A stretch of 64,000 bases of DNA from Chelativorans sp. J32 (lineage in GTDB: Bacteria > Pseudomonadota > Alphaproteobacteria > Rhizobiales > Rhizobiaceae). Position 1 is the first letter of the stretch. Every line of letters begins with the position of its first letter. Shown in pieces: positions 1 through 8,665 of this stretch. The stretch lies in NCBI RefSeq assembly GCF_000518985.1, contig NZ_JAEQ01000006.1, positions 160,345 through 224,344 of the forward strand, written 5' to 3'. The notes beneath the pieces are model-generated. The model did no database searches. It worked only from the letters and a program-made list of their open reading frames with translations, and was not told the origin of the DNA. The translations under genes and the position numbers were made by a program.

Positions 1-1340
1 GAGCTGTGATACTCGCCCCAGAGCATGGAATCGACATCCGTGGTAGAGAGCGACGTTGCCACGCAGGCGAGGTGGGGCGATGCCTCCGGGCTGGTGGCCA
101 TCTCGACGATCTGAGGCCAGGGAGCGGAGGTGATGTTCACCTTGATACCAAGCTCCGCCAAATTGGCCTGCAGAAGCAGCGCGAACTTTTCCTGCAGCGC
201 CATGCCCTTGAACCAAACGAGATCGAACTCGTGCTGCTGTCCCGCATATTTGGACTGCGCAAGGGCGGCCTTGGCGGCCTCGATGTCGCGCTTCAAGAGA
301 GGTACGTCCGGGTCGTAGCCCGGCACGTCGGCCGGGATGGGGCCGCGGATCGGAATGCCCTGCTGCTGACCGGCTACCTGAAGAAGACCGTAGAGCTGCT
401 CGTAGTCGAAGGCGAGCGCGATCGCCTTGCGGACATTGACGTCGTCCAGCGGCGCCTTGCGGGTGTTCATCTTGAAATGGAAGATGCTGGGCTTGCGGTC
501 CTGGCCGATGGATATTCCCTCGGACTTCGACAGCGCCAGCACGATCTCGGGCGGCAGCGGAAGGCGTGTGAGGTCGATCTCGCGGCGCGGCATGAGCTGC
601 CGCACGGCAACCGCCTCGACGCTGAATTTCGAGCGGATAACCTCCGGCGGATTGGAAGCGAAGCCCGCGAAATAGTCAGGATAAATCTCCATCACGGTCT
701 CGCTCTGCGAGTCGTGCGTGACGATCCTGTAGGGGCCGCTGCCGGCGTCGGCGCTGCTCAGGAACGCCCCGCCATAGTCCTTGAATTCGCCGAACTCGCC
801 ATCCTTCAGATTGGCCATGACGAGTTTCTTATTGACGATGGCAAGGCGCACCAGGGCGGCGAGGAAAGGCGAGAACGGCTCCTTGAGCTTGAAGACAGCC
901 TTGTTGCCCTCCTGCTCGACCGATTCCACTGCCGAGAACAGGAATGCATAGCCGCGTTTCATCGTGATCATGCGGTTGGCGGAGAAGACGACATCCTCCG
1001 CCGTCAGCGTCGAGCCGTCGTGGAATTTGATGCCGTCGCGAATGGTGAAGGTATAGGTCTTGCCGTCCTCTGAGATCTCCCACGATTGCGCGACCGAGGG
1101 TTCCAGCTCACCGCGCGGCAGCGGCCGCACGAGGAAGTCGTAGAGATTGAACATGAGGATGGAGCCGGGAAAATCGACGGGCTTATGCGGGTCCGCTTGG
1201 CCGATATTGCCGTCGGCAAGCCGCAGCGTGCGCTTTTCCGCCGCCGCGGCGGCTGGCATGATCGGTCCCAGGCCAAGCGCCAAGCCGGCCGAGGCGGTGG
1301 TCGCCAGAAGATGTCTGCGCGTAAGCGTGAAATTTGACAT
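1..1340 (-). CDS. ABC transporter substrate-binding protein, family 5 (partial, C-terminus off window)
   Basis: Reading the minus strand from the ATG at 1340 gives an open frame to the window edge (about 446 codons). The N-terminus MSNFTLTRRHLLATTASAG has a twin-arginine motif followed by a hydrophobic stretch and an Ala-rich cleavage region, so Tat export to the periplasm is likely. The mature part has the family 5 (DppA/OppA) layout: ADPHKP near the start, a 'FHDGSTLTAEDVVFS' block, and a 'DVNVRKAIALAFDY' block. Such proteins bind peptides, opines, nickel chelates or similar solutes for an ABC importer. No permease or ATPase gene is visible beside it; partners may lie beyond the left edge. 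It is divergent from the AroM-LuxR gene. Family assignment is firm; the ligand is unknown. Confidence 0.9.
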   Translation of the reverse strand, partial: MSNFTLTRRHLLATTASAGLALGLGPIMPAAAAAEKRTLRLADGNIGQADPHKPVDFPGSILMFNLYDFLVRPLPRGELEPSVAQSWEISEDGKTYTFTIRDGIKFHDGSTLTAEDVVFSANRMITMKRGYAFLFSAVESVEQEGNKAVFKLKEPFSPFLAALVRLAIVNKKLVMANLKDGEFGEFKDYGGAFLSSADAGSGPYRIVTHDSQSETVMEIYPDYFAGFASNPPEVIRSKFSVEAVAVRQLMPRREIDLTRLPLPPEIVLALSKSEGISIGQDRKPSIFHFKMNTRKAPLDDVNVRKAIALAFDYEQLYGLLQVAGQQQGIPIRGPIPADVPGYDPDVPLLKRDIEAAKAALAQSKYAGQQHEFDLVWFKGMALQEKFALLLQANLAELGIKVNITSAPWPQIVEMATSPEASPHLACVATSLSTTDVDSMLWGEYHS

Positions 1341-1644
1341 TCCTGTTCCCCTTCTCAAGCTCAAATCGCCAGCATGAACGGAAGCAAGTCTCGCCTCAAC
1401 GAGAGGCACCGCATCCGGCTGCCCTTTATGGCTTTGTCGGGCGCGACCGTTCTCCAGGGCACGTGCCTCGATCCTGCAAACTTATCAAGCCGGTGCGGGT
1501 CGAAGAATACGTGGCAGCACTTACAACCGGCATTCGTTGGCACGATGGACGGGGCCCAGGCAATGTCTATACTCGGCCGAAAACAATGATGCCAAAAGAG
1601 GCTAAATGGAGCGTCCGGTCCAAGATGTCGTGTGATTGCCTGGT
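1341..1644. promoter_or_regulatory. Divergent intergenic region between binding-protein gene and AroM-LuxR gene
   Basis: This 304-base stretch separates two divergent genes and must hold both promoters. I see no convincing RNA gene or coding frame in it. No clear consensus -35/-10 pair or operator was identified. Confidence 0.5.
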
Positions 1645-2577
1645 ATGAAAAAGCGGGTTTGCTTCATAACGCTCGGCCAGTCACCGCGTCCGGAGCTCAT
1701 TTCGGAAGTGCTGGAGCATATCCGCGAACCAATCGACTACACGGAAATCGGGGCGCTGGACGGCCTTGCCGAGGATGAAATCGAGCCGCCGCGTTCGCCG
1801 CGCGACACGCCACTGGTGACGCGGCTTACCGGCGGCGAACAGGTCGTCGTCTCATCGGATTTCATCCACAGGCGGCTGGATATCGTGATCGCGCAGGTCG
1901 ACCGGCTGGGGCACGATCTGCTCGTGCTGCTCGCCAGCGGCATCTTCCGCAAGTTCGAGACAGTCACGCCGCTCATTCACGGCCAGTTGGCGGTGGATGA
2001 GTGGATTGCCTCCTTCATCCTCGGCACGGCGCAGCTCGGCATCGTTTTTCCCCTGCGGAAACAGGCCTCCGATCCGGTGACGCTCCATGACTACGGCATC
2101 CTCATCCAGAACTACCAGACCGTGGCCTATTCCGGCGAGGCAAACCGCATCGACGAGACCGCGCTCCTGCTCAAGGACGTCGATTTCATCCTTATGCATT
2201 CGGTCGGCTACACGAAGGAGATGGCCCAGCAACTGGCGCGCGAATCGCACAAGCCGGTGGTCACGGCCCGGCGCGTCATCGCCGGGGCGTTCCACCTTCG
2301 GCTCATGGAGATGGGAAGCACCGCCCATCACGGCTTTGCACAGGCGAGCGAGCTCGACCTGGTGAAGCGCCTGCCGCGGCCGGAAGAGCCGCTCACCGGC
2401 CGCGAACAGGAAGTGCTTTCGCTCGTGCTGGAAGGCCGTTCCAACAAGGAAATCGCCAAGCAGCTCGGCATCAGCCACCGCACTGTCGAGATCCACCGTT
2501 CCCGCGCCATGGCCAAGTACAACGCGACGACGGCGATGCAGCTCATCCGCCGCGCCATGATCGAGAACCCGGGCTAG
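1645..2577 (+). CDS. AroM-family domain fused to LuxR-type DNA-binding domain
   Basis: The N-terminal ~230 residues match the AroM family (start MKKRVCFITLGQSPRPEL, typical 'GQSPR' motif), a small family related in fold to Asp/Glu racemases. Residues ~247-300 are a LuxR/GerE helix-turn-helix ('LTGREQEVLSLV', 'GRSNKEIAKQLGISHRTVE'). AroM proteins are usually about 220 residues, so the C-terminal HTH is an added domain. It suggests a transcription regulator whose AroM part senses a ligand. The ATG at 1645 is preferred over an in-frame TTG nine bases upstream because AroM proteins begin at MKK. It is divergent from the binding-protein gene and precedes the monooxygenase cluster, which it may control (inference). 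Confidence 0.85.
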   Translation: MKKRVCFITLGQSPRPELISEVLEHIREPIDYTEIGALDGLAEDEIEPPRSPRDTPLVTRLTGGEQVVVSSDFIHRRLDIVIAQVDRLGHDLLVLLASGIFRKFETVTPLIHGQLAVDEWIASFILGTAQLGIVFPLRKQASDPVTLHDYGILIQNYQTVAYSGEANRIDETALLLKDVDFILMHSVGYTKEMAQQLARESHKPVVTARRVIAGAFHLRLMEMGSTAHHGFAQASELDLVKRLPRPEEPLTGREQEVLSLVLEGRSNKEIAKQLGISHRTVEIHRSRAMAKYNATTAMQLIRRAMIENPG

Positions 2578-2673
2578 CTTGTTCTTCGCCTCCTACGTGC
2601 CGGCACGTATTTTGCGGCAGGTGGCTTTCATCTACGCTTCGGCAGCTTCGAAAGGTCCACCCAGGGAGGTGTC

Positions 2674-4044
2674 ATGAGGAAAGCGGGCGCACAGATCAAG
2701 CTTGGGGCGTTCCTGACCGCGACCGGCCAGCATATCGCCGCCTGGCGTCATCCCGACGTGAAGGCGGACGCCGGCATCGACCTCCAGGAATACATCCGGG
2801 TGGTGAAGATCGCCGAGCGCGGCAAGTTCGACATGATGTTCCTCGCCGACAATGCGGGTATCTGGGACCGGGAGCTTGAGTCCGACGGGCGCTCGTCACG
2901 CGCCGCCTATTTCGAGCCGATCACGCTGCTTTCGGCGCTCGCGGCGGTCACGGAGCGGATCGGGCTGGTGGCGACGGCCACTGCGACCTTCAACGAGCCT
3001 TACAACGTGGCGCGGAAATATGCTTCCCTCGACCATCTGAGCGGGGGCAGGGCGGGCTGGAATCTCGTCACCTCGGCCAACGAGGCCGAGGCCTACAATT
3101 TCGGCTTCGACGTCCACCTGGCGCATGCCGACCGCTATGCGCGGGCGCGCGAATTTGCCGAGATCGTCATCGGCCTGTGGGACAGCTGGGAAGATGACGC
3201 GCTGATCCTCGACAAGGAGGGAGGGCGCTTCTTCGACCCGCAAAAGCTCCATATGCTCAACCATAAGGGCGAACGGTTCACCGTCCGCGGGCCGCTCAAC
3301 GTGCCGCGCACGCCGCAGGGCCGCCCCATCATCGTGCAGGCGGGCTCCTCCGAAGCGGGCATGGATCTCGCCGCCTGGTGCGCCGACGTGGTCTTCACCG
3401 CGCAGCCGGCTCTCTCCGACGGAATCGCCTTTTACAAAGAGCTGAAGGAGCGCGTGCGGAAGGTGGGCCGCTCGCCCGACGATCTGAAGATCATGCCCGG
3501 CCTTTCCCCGGTCGTCGGCCGCACGCGGGAAGAAGCGCAGGCGAAGTTCCAGGAACTGCAGGATCTCATCGATCCTGTTGTCGGCCTCGGCCTCCTGTCG
3601 TCCATGGCCGGCCACGACCTTTCCGGGTATCCGGTCGACGGCCCCTTCCCGGACCTGCCGGACAACAACACCGGCAAGGGCCGGCTGAAGGTGCTGAAGG
3701 ACACGGCCGCGCGAGAGAACATGACGATCCGCCAGCTCTATACGCGGATCGCCGGGACGCGCGGGCACAATCTCGTCATCGGCACGGCGAAGGAGATCGC
3801 CGACCAGATGGAGGAATGGTTCACCTCCGAAGCTGCCGACGGCTTCAATATCATGCCGCAGGCGCTGCCGGGCAGCCTCTCCGATTTCGTCGATCTCGTC
3901 ATTCCCGAACTTCAGCGGCGGGGTCTTTTCCGCAGGGAGTACGAAGGCAGCACGCTGCGTGAGCATCTGGGCTTGTCGTGGCCGCATACGCGCCACGCGC
4001 TCGCCCGCGATGGCCGAAACGCAAAGCCCGATGCGGCAGAATAG
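2674..4044 (+). CDS. FMNH2-dependent monooxygenase, NtaA/SnaA/DszA (LLM) family
   Basis: This 456-residue protein is a bacterial luciferase-like (LLM) two-component flavin monooxygenase of the nitrilotriacetate monooxygenase branch. Family hallmarks are 'GKFDMMFLADNAG', 'GLVATATATFNEPYNVARKY', 'DHLSGGRAGWNLVTS' and the C-terminal 'AADGFNIMPQALPG'. Length is normal for the NtaA/EmoA/DszA group (430-460). An excellent ribosome site (AGGGAGGTG) precedes the ATG. The flavin reductase encoded 84 bases downstream would supply FMNH2. The group oxidises C-N or C-S bonds in aminopolycarboxylates, thiophenes or alkylated amines. The substrate cannot be read from sequence. Confidence 0.92.
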   Translation: MRKAGAQIKLGAFLTATGQHIAAWRHPDVKADAGIDLQEYIRVVKIAERGKFDMMFLADNAGIWDRELESDGRSSRAAYFEPITLLSALAAVTERIGLVATATATFNEPYNVARKYASLDHLSGGRAGWNLVTSANEAEAYNFGFDVHLAHADRYARAREFAEIVIGLWDSWEDDALILDKEGGRFFDPQKLHMLNHKGERFTVRGPLNVPRTPQGRPIIVQAGSSEAGMDLAAWCADVVFTAQPALSDGIAFYKELKERVRKVGRSPDDLKIMPGLSPVVGRTREEAQAKFQELQDLIDPVVGLGLLSSMAGHDLSGYPVDGPFPDLPDNNTGKGRLKVLKDTAARENMTIRQLYTRIAGTRGHNLVIGTAKEIADQMEEWFTSEAADGFNIMPQALPGSLSDFVDLVIPELQRRGLFRREYEGSTLREHLGLSWPHTRHALARDGRNAKPDAAE

Positions 4045-4128
4045 GGCGGGGACCCGACGCATTCTCCTCGGGTGATGGATTCTCCATCACGCCAAACGCG
4101 TCTCCCAAGAGTTTGAAGGAAAAGCGGT

Positions 4129-4701
4129 TTGACAAGAAAGATCATCGGTCTGGCGGGAAACATACGCCGGCCTTCCAAGACACGGGCGCTCGTAACCAGC
4201 CTTGTCGCCGAAACGGCGCGTCAATGCGGCGGCGCAAACGCCGTCTACGACGTGCTCGATCTCATGCCGGATCTCGGCACCTGCCTCTTCCGCTCGGATG
4301 CATCGCCGAAACTCCAGCGGATACTGCAGGATATCGAGTCCGCCGACGGGCTGGTCGTCGCCAGCCCGGTCTATAAAGGCTCCTATGGTGGCCTCTTCAA
4401 GCACCTGATCGACCTTCTCGACCCCAACAGCCTTATGGAAAGGCCGGTCCTGATCGCCGCCACAGGCGGCGGCCAGCGCCATGCGCTGATGGTGGAGCAT
4501 CAGATGCGGCCGCTCTTCGGGTTTTTCGGCGCCTCCAGCGTGCCGCTCGCCGTCTATGCGTCGGATACGGACTTCAAGGACGGCGAACTGATGGACGAGC
4601 AGACGAAGCAGAGATGCGTGATGGCGTGCCGGCAGCTCTCGAACCTTATCAAGCATCGCATCCCCTTTGAGACAGACCCGGCTGAGAAGCGCTGGGCGTA
4701 G
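4129..4701 (+). CDS. NAD(P)H-dependent FMN reductase (SsuE/EmoB type)
   Basis: A flavodoxin-fold reductase of 190 residues. 'GLAGNIRRPSKTRALV' forms the FMN phosphate loop, and 'VVASPVYKGSYGGLFKHLIDLL' is typical of MsuE/SsuE/EmoB reductases. It would reduce FMN with NAD(P)H and pass FMNH2 to the monooxygenase just upstream. The start is a TTG at 4129, supported by a GAAGGA ribosome site eight bases before and by the family's N-terminal Rossmann-like strand beginning at once. It is cotranscribed with the upstream monooxygenase gene and the hydantoinase-type gene that begins 23 bases after its stop. Confidence 0.9.
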   Translation: MTRKIIGLAGNIRRPSKTRALVTSLVAETARQCGGANAVYDVLDLMPDLGTCLFRSDASPKLQRILQDIESADGLVVASPVYKGSYGGLFKHLIDLLDPNSLMERPVLIAATGGGQRHALMVEHQMRPLFGFFGASSVPLAVYASDTDFKDGELMDEQTKQRCVMACRQLSNLIKHRIPFETDPAEKRWA

Positions 4702-4724
4702 GGCGGCAACTGGGACCAGGACAG

Positions 4725-6281
4725 ATGTACCGATTGGGAATCGATGTCGGAGGGACGAACACGGATGCGGTCATCATGGCCGGCCGGTCCGTCCTTGCCG
4801 GTGTGAAAGCCGCGACCACCGAGGATGTCACGAGCGGCGTGATCGAGGCGATGGAGGCGGCCATCTCCAAGGCCGCCGTGGAGCGCTCGAAGATCACGCA
4901 TGTGATGATCGGCACCACGCATTTCACCAATGCCGTGATCGAGCGCAAGCACGTCAATCCGGTGGCGGCGATCCGTCTCTGCCTGCCGGCCACCGCCTGC
5001 CTGCCGCCGATGGTGGACTGGCCGGAGGATCTGCGCCAGACCGTCGGCGGGCATCGCTACCTGGTGCGCGGCGGCTATGAATTCGACGGCCGCGAGATCG
5101 CTCCGCTCGACATCGATGAGCTTGACCGGATCGCCGCGGACATAAGCGCCAAGGAACTGAAGGCCGCAGCGATTACCTCCGTCTTCAGCCCGATCAACGC
5201 GGCCATGGAGACGGCGGCTCGCGACCACCTCATGAAGCGCTGCCCCGGCCTGCGAGTGGTCGTCTCCAGCGATATCGGCCGCATCGGCTTGCTCGAACGC
5301 GAGAGCGCGGCGATCATGAATGCCAGCCTGCTCGAGCTCAGCGGCCGCACGGTCGATGCCTTCGGAAGGGCGCTCCAGGCGGCAGGGCTCAGCTGCCCCT
5401 TCTTCATCACCCAGAACGACGGCACGCTGATGGGCGCCGAAATGGTGCGGGAATTCCCGGTCCTCACCTTCGCATCCGGACCCACCAATTCGATGCGCGG
5501 GGCAGCCTTCCTCACAGGGGAAAGCGATGCCATCGTGGTCGATATCGGCGGTACGACCACGGACATAGGGGCTATCCAGCGCGGCTTCCCGCGCCAGGCA
5601 TCGACGGTGGTCGATATAGGCGGTGTACGCACTAATTTCCGCATGCCTGACGTCTTCTCCATCGGGTTGGGCGGTGGCTCGCTCGTCCGCGGGACAGGCG
5701 GAGCGACAAGCGTCGGGCCGCAATCCGTGGGCTATCGCATCACGAAGGAGGCGCTGGTGTTCGGCGGCGGAACGCTGACGGCGACCGATATCGCCGTCGC
5801 AGCCGGCCGCGCATCGATCGGCAATCCCGCAGCGGTCGCCTCGCTTTCCGGCGAACTCGTCGGCGAGGCTCTGGCCGAGATCGTTCAGATGCTGGAACGG
5901 GGCGTGGAGCGCAGCCGCATCTCGCCTGAGCCGATACCGGTGATCGCGGTGGGCGGCGGCTCCATCCTCATGCCGGAGAGGCTCGGCGACCTGCGCGTAA
6001 TCCGTCCGGAGAACTTCGCCGTCGCCAACGCGGTGGGGGCTGCGATCGCGCAGGTGAGCGGCGAGGTGGACCGCATCTTCTCGCTCGCCAACGGGCTCAC
6101 CCGCGAGACCTGCCTGAAACAGGCGGAGGAGGAAGCGCGCGAGAAGGCGATGCGCTCCGGCGCCGCGCCGGCGACCATCACCGTCATCGAACGCGAGGAC
6201 GTGCCGCTCGCGTATCTTCCCGGCAATGCCACCCGCATCCATGTGAAGGTGGTCGGCGAGATGGATGGCGTACATGCTTGA
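4725..6281 (+). CDS. Hydantoinase/oxoprolinase family protein (HyuA-like)
   Basis: The ASKHA-fold phosphate loops are clear: 'GIDVGGTNTDAV' at residues 4-15 and 'VVDIGGTTTDIG' near 271. At 518 residues it belongs to the short hydantoinase_A/oxoprolinase subfamily that is regularly found beside DUF917 proteins, rather than to the ~700-residue HyuA. Members hydrolyse cyclic amides (hydantoin or 5-oxoproline-like rings) with ATP. An AGGACAG ribosome site precedes the ATG. Its 3' end overlaps the next gene by 17 bases, indicating translational coupling with the DUF917 protein. The true substrate is not known. Confidence 0.9.
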   Translation: MYRLGIDVGGTNTDAVIMAGRSVLAGVKAATTEDVTSGVIEAMEAAISKAAVERSKITHVMIGTTHFTNAVIERKHVNPVAAIRLCLPATACLPPMVDWPEDLRQTVGGHRYLVRGGYEFDGREIAPLDIDELDRIAADISAKELKAAAITSVFSPINAAMETAARDHLMKRCPGLRVVVSSDIGRIGLLERESAAIMNASLLELSGRTVDAFGRALQAAGLSCPFFITQNDGTLMGAEMVREFPVLTFASGPTNSMRGAAFLTGESDAIVVDIGGTTTDIGAIQRGFPRQASTVVDIGGVRTNFRMPDVFSIGLGGGSLVRGTGGATSVGPQSVGYRITKEALVFGGGTLTATDIAVAAGRASIGNPAAVASLSGELVGEALAEIVQMLERGVERSRISPEPIPVIAVGGGSILMPERLGDLRVIRPENFAVANAVGAAIAQVSGEVDRIFSLANGLTRETCLKQAEEEAREKAMRSGAAPATITVIEREDVPLAYLPGNATRIHVKVVGEMDGVHA

Positions 6282-7392
6282 ACGGACGAGCGGCTTTCTT
6301 CTCGACGAGCGGAAGATCGATGCGCTTGAGATCGGCGCCGCGATCCTCGGGACCGGCGGCGGTGGCAATCCCTATATCGGCAAGCTGCGCGCCCGCGAGG
6401 CGCTGCGGCAGGGCTTCAAGATGCGGATCGTGCCGCTCGAGACGCTTCCCGACGATGCCGTCGTCGTTTCCCTGGGCGGCATCGGCGCGCCGCTCGTCTC
6501 GCATGAGCGGATCAAGGAGGGGAAGGAAGGACTGAGATGCATCCGGGCGCTGGAAGAGCGGCTCGGCATTTCCGTCGATGCGGTCGCCTGCGAGGAGATC
6601 GGCGGGCAGAACGCGATGGAGCCGCTGATCACCGCTTCCGCGGCCGGGCTCCCCGTCGTCGACTGCGACGGGATGGGCCGCGCCTTCCCCGAGATGCAGA
6701 TGACGACCTACTCCATATACGGCCATCGGTCGACGCCCAGCGTGATGTGCGACCTGCATGGGAATGTGGTGATCTTCGAGCACGCGGCCTCGGAAAAATG
6801 GCACGAGACCATGGCGCGGGCCTGCGTCGTGGCGCAGGGCGGCGCGTCGACGCTTGCAAGCGCGCCAATGTCGGGAAAATTCCTGAAGCAGTTCGCCATC
6901 CCCGGCTCTTACAGCCGGGCCATGGCACTCGGCGAAGCCGTCCTGACGGCGCGGCGCGCGCATGCTGATCCGATCTGCGCCATATGCGAGAGCGAAAATG
7001 GGAGAATGGTCTTCCGGGGGAAGATCGCCGATGTCAGCCGTACGATCGCCGGCGGCTTCGTGAGAGGCAAGGTGCACCTTACCGGCTTCGATCAGTACGA
7101 GGGAGACGAGGGCTCGGTTCTCATCCAGAACGAAAACCTCGTGTTCCTGCGCAATGGCGCGGTCGAAGTGGTCGTTCCCGACCTCATCGTGATTCTCGAC
7201 GTGGACAGCGGCGAGGCCATCACCACCGAGATGCTTCGCTATGGCCAGCGGGTGGCCGTTCTCGCCCTTCCATGCCACCCGTTGCTCCGCTCCGAAGCGG
7301 CGCTGGAGGTGGTCGGCCCCAAGGGATTCGGCCTTGAAGGGATCGATTACAGGCCAATGTGCGAGCAGGAACGGGAGAGGGTGGCTCGATGA
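6265..7392 (+). CDS. DUF917 (S-Me-THD family) protein, copy 1
   Basis: The 375-residue product has the DUF917 signature 'GTGGGGNPYIGKL' near residues 30-42 and 'LPVVDCDGMGRAFPEMQM' in the middle. This family (renamed S-methyl-thiohydantoin desulfurase-like) occurs with hydantoinase/oxoprolinase proteins. One characterised branch acts on thiohydantoins in ergothioneine breakdown. The ATG at 6265 lies inside the upstream gene; a second in-frame ATG at 6274 also overlaps it. The gene is followed with an ATGA overlap by a paralogue, so the two probably form a complex or act on related intermediates (inference). Confidence 0.9.
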   Translation: MAYMLERTSGFLLDERKIDALEIGAAILGTGGGGNPYIGKLRAREALRQGFKMRIVPLETLPDDAVVVSLGGIGAPLVSHERIKEGKEGLRCIRALEERLGISVDAVACEEIGGQNAMEPLITASAAGLPVVDCDGMGRAFPEMQMTTYSIYGHRSTPSVMCDLHGNVVIFEHAASEKWHETMARACVVAQGGASTLASAPMSGKFLKQFAIPGSYSRAMALGEAVLTARRAHADPICAICESENGRMVFRGKIADVSRTIAGGFVRGKVHLTGFDQYEGDEGSVLIQNENLVFLRNGAVEVVVPDLIVILDVDSGEAITTEMLRYGQRVAVLALPCHPLLRSEAALEVVGPKGFGLEGIDYRPMCEQERERVAR

Positions 7393-8474
7393 CATCATTC
7401 CAGGTGATGCCGCAGGACATGGAAGCGATCGCGACGGGCGGTGCGTTTCTAGGCACGGGCGGCGGTGGAGACCCGTATATCGGCAAGCTGATGGCGCAGT
7501 CCGTGATGGCGGAGAAGGGGCCGGTGACGGTGATTTCGCCCGACGACGTCGAGGACGACTGGCTTTGCCTGCCAGTGTGCATGATGGGCGCGCCGACCGT
7601 AATGGTGGAGAAGCTACCCAACGGATCGGAGGCCGGTTCCGCCCTGGCGCAGCTCGAGGCCTTTCTCGGGCGCAGGGCCGACGCGCTGATCTGCATCGAG
7701 GCCGGCGGGCTCAACTCGACAATTCCCTTCGCCGTCGCCTCCGCCACCGGCCTGCCGCTGATCGACGGCGACGGGATGGGCCGGGCCTTCCCGGAACTGC
7801 AAATGGTGTCCTTCACCATGCACAGCGTTTCGGCAACGCCCATGGTGCTGGCCGACGACAAGGGCAACAGCTCCATCATCAACGCGATCTCCAACCGCTG
7901 GACGGAGCGTCTCGCCCGATGCCAGACCGTGGAAATGGGGGGAGCGGCCCTGGTGGCGCTCTACCCGATGAGCGGGGCAGAGGTGAAGCGCGGCATCCTT
8001 CGCCACACCCTGTCGCTTATCAAGGAGATCGGCGAGACGATATCGGCGGAGCGGAATGCACACCGCAATCCCGCAGAGGCGCTGATCAGGCGTCTTGGCG
8101 GCAAGCGCCTGTTTTCCGGCCGGGTCGCCGATATAGACCGGCGGACCGTAGGCGGATTTGCGCGCGGGCAGGCGCTATTCAAGGGGATGGAAGCGGACGA
8201 GGGGAAGAGCTTCCGCGTCGATTTCCAGAACGAATTCCTGATTTGCCGAGGCGACGATGGCGCCCCGATGGCGATAACGCCCGACCTGATCTGTGCGCTC
8301 GACGCCGACGGAGGCCTTCCGGTGACCACGGAGCAGCTCCGCTATGGCCTGGCCGTGACGATGATTGGCCTGCCCTGCGACGAGCAGTGGCGGACGCCGG
8401 CCGGGCTCGATCTCGTCGGTCCCGCCTATTTCGGCTACAATCACGAATACGCGCCGTTACACAGCCTGTCCTGA
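7389..8474 (+). CDS. DUF917 (S-Me-THD family) protein, copy 2
   Basis: A paralogue of the preceding gene: 'GTGGGGDPYIGKL' and 'LPLIDGDGMGRAFPELQM' align directly with the upstream copy. The start was set at the ATG at 7389 because it overlaps the upstream stop (ATGA) and follows a GGGAGAGG ribosome site; upstream starts lie inside copy 1. The product is 361 residues. Tandem DUF917 genes after a hydantoinase/oxoprolinase gene are a known arrangement. The pair probably handles a ring-containing nitrogen compound, possibly the product of the upstream monooxygenase (inference). Confidence 0.9.
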   Translation: MTSFQVMPQDMEAIATGGAFLGTGGGGDPYIGKLMAQSVMAEKGPVTVISPDDVEDDWLCLPVCMMGAPTVMVEKLPNGSEAGSALAQLEAFLGRRADALICIEAGGLNSTIPFAVASATGLPLIDGDGMGRAFPELQMVSFTMHSVSATPMVLADDKGNSSIINAISNRWTERLARCQTVEMGGAALVALYPMSGAEVKRGILRHTLSLIKEIGETISAERNAHRNPAEALIRRLGGKRLFSGRVADIDRRTVGGFARGQALFKGMEADEGKSFRVDFQNEFLICRGDDGAPMAITPDLICALDADGGLPVTTEQLRYGLAVTMIGLPCDEQWRTPAGLDLVGPAYFGYNHEYAPLHSLS

Positions 8475-8665
8475 TGTCCGAGGCGCCGGATCGGCGCCGA
8501 CGACGTGCTTGATCCGCCCGATCATAATGGCGGCCTGACGATGATCTTCCTGGCTGTGAACGCCACCCCGATCAAGGTGCGCCTGGGAGGCCTGCTGATG
8601 AAAGGCGCGCTCCGCGCGAAATTGTGGTTTCATTGGTTTCCTTGCCAGCATGAGGAGGCGAGCCA

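Noticed and set aside
6..1073. Long plus-strand open frame (355 codons)
   Set aside because: It is antisense to a binding-protein gene with a Tat signal peptide and clear family 5 blocks; the plus-strand translation shows no family features.
4554..6368. 604-codon minus-strand frame
   Set aside because: Antisense shadow of the hydantoinase-type gene and flanks in high-GC DNA; His/Arg/Asp-rich translation with no domain.
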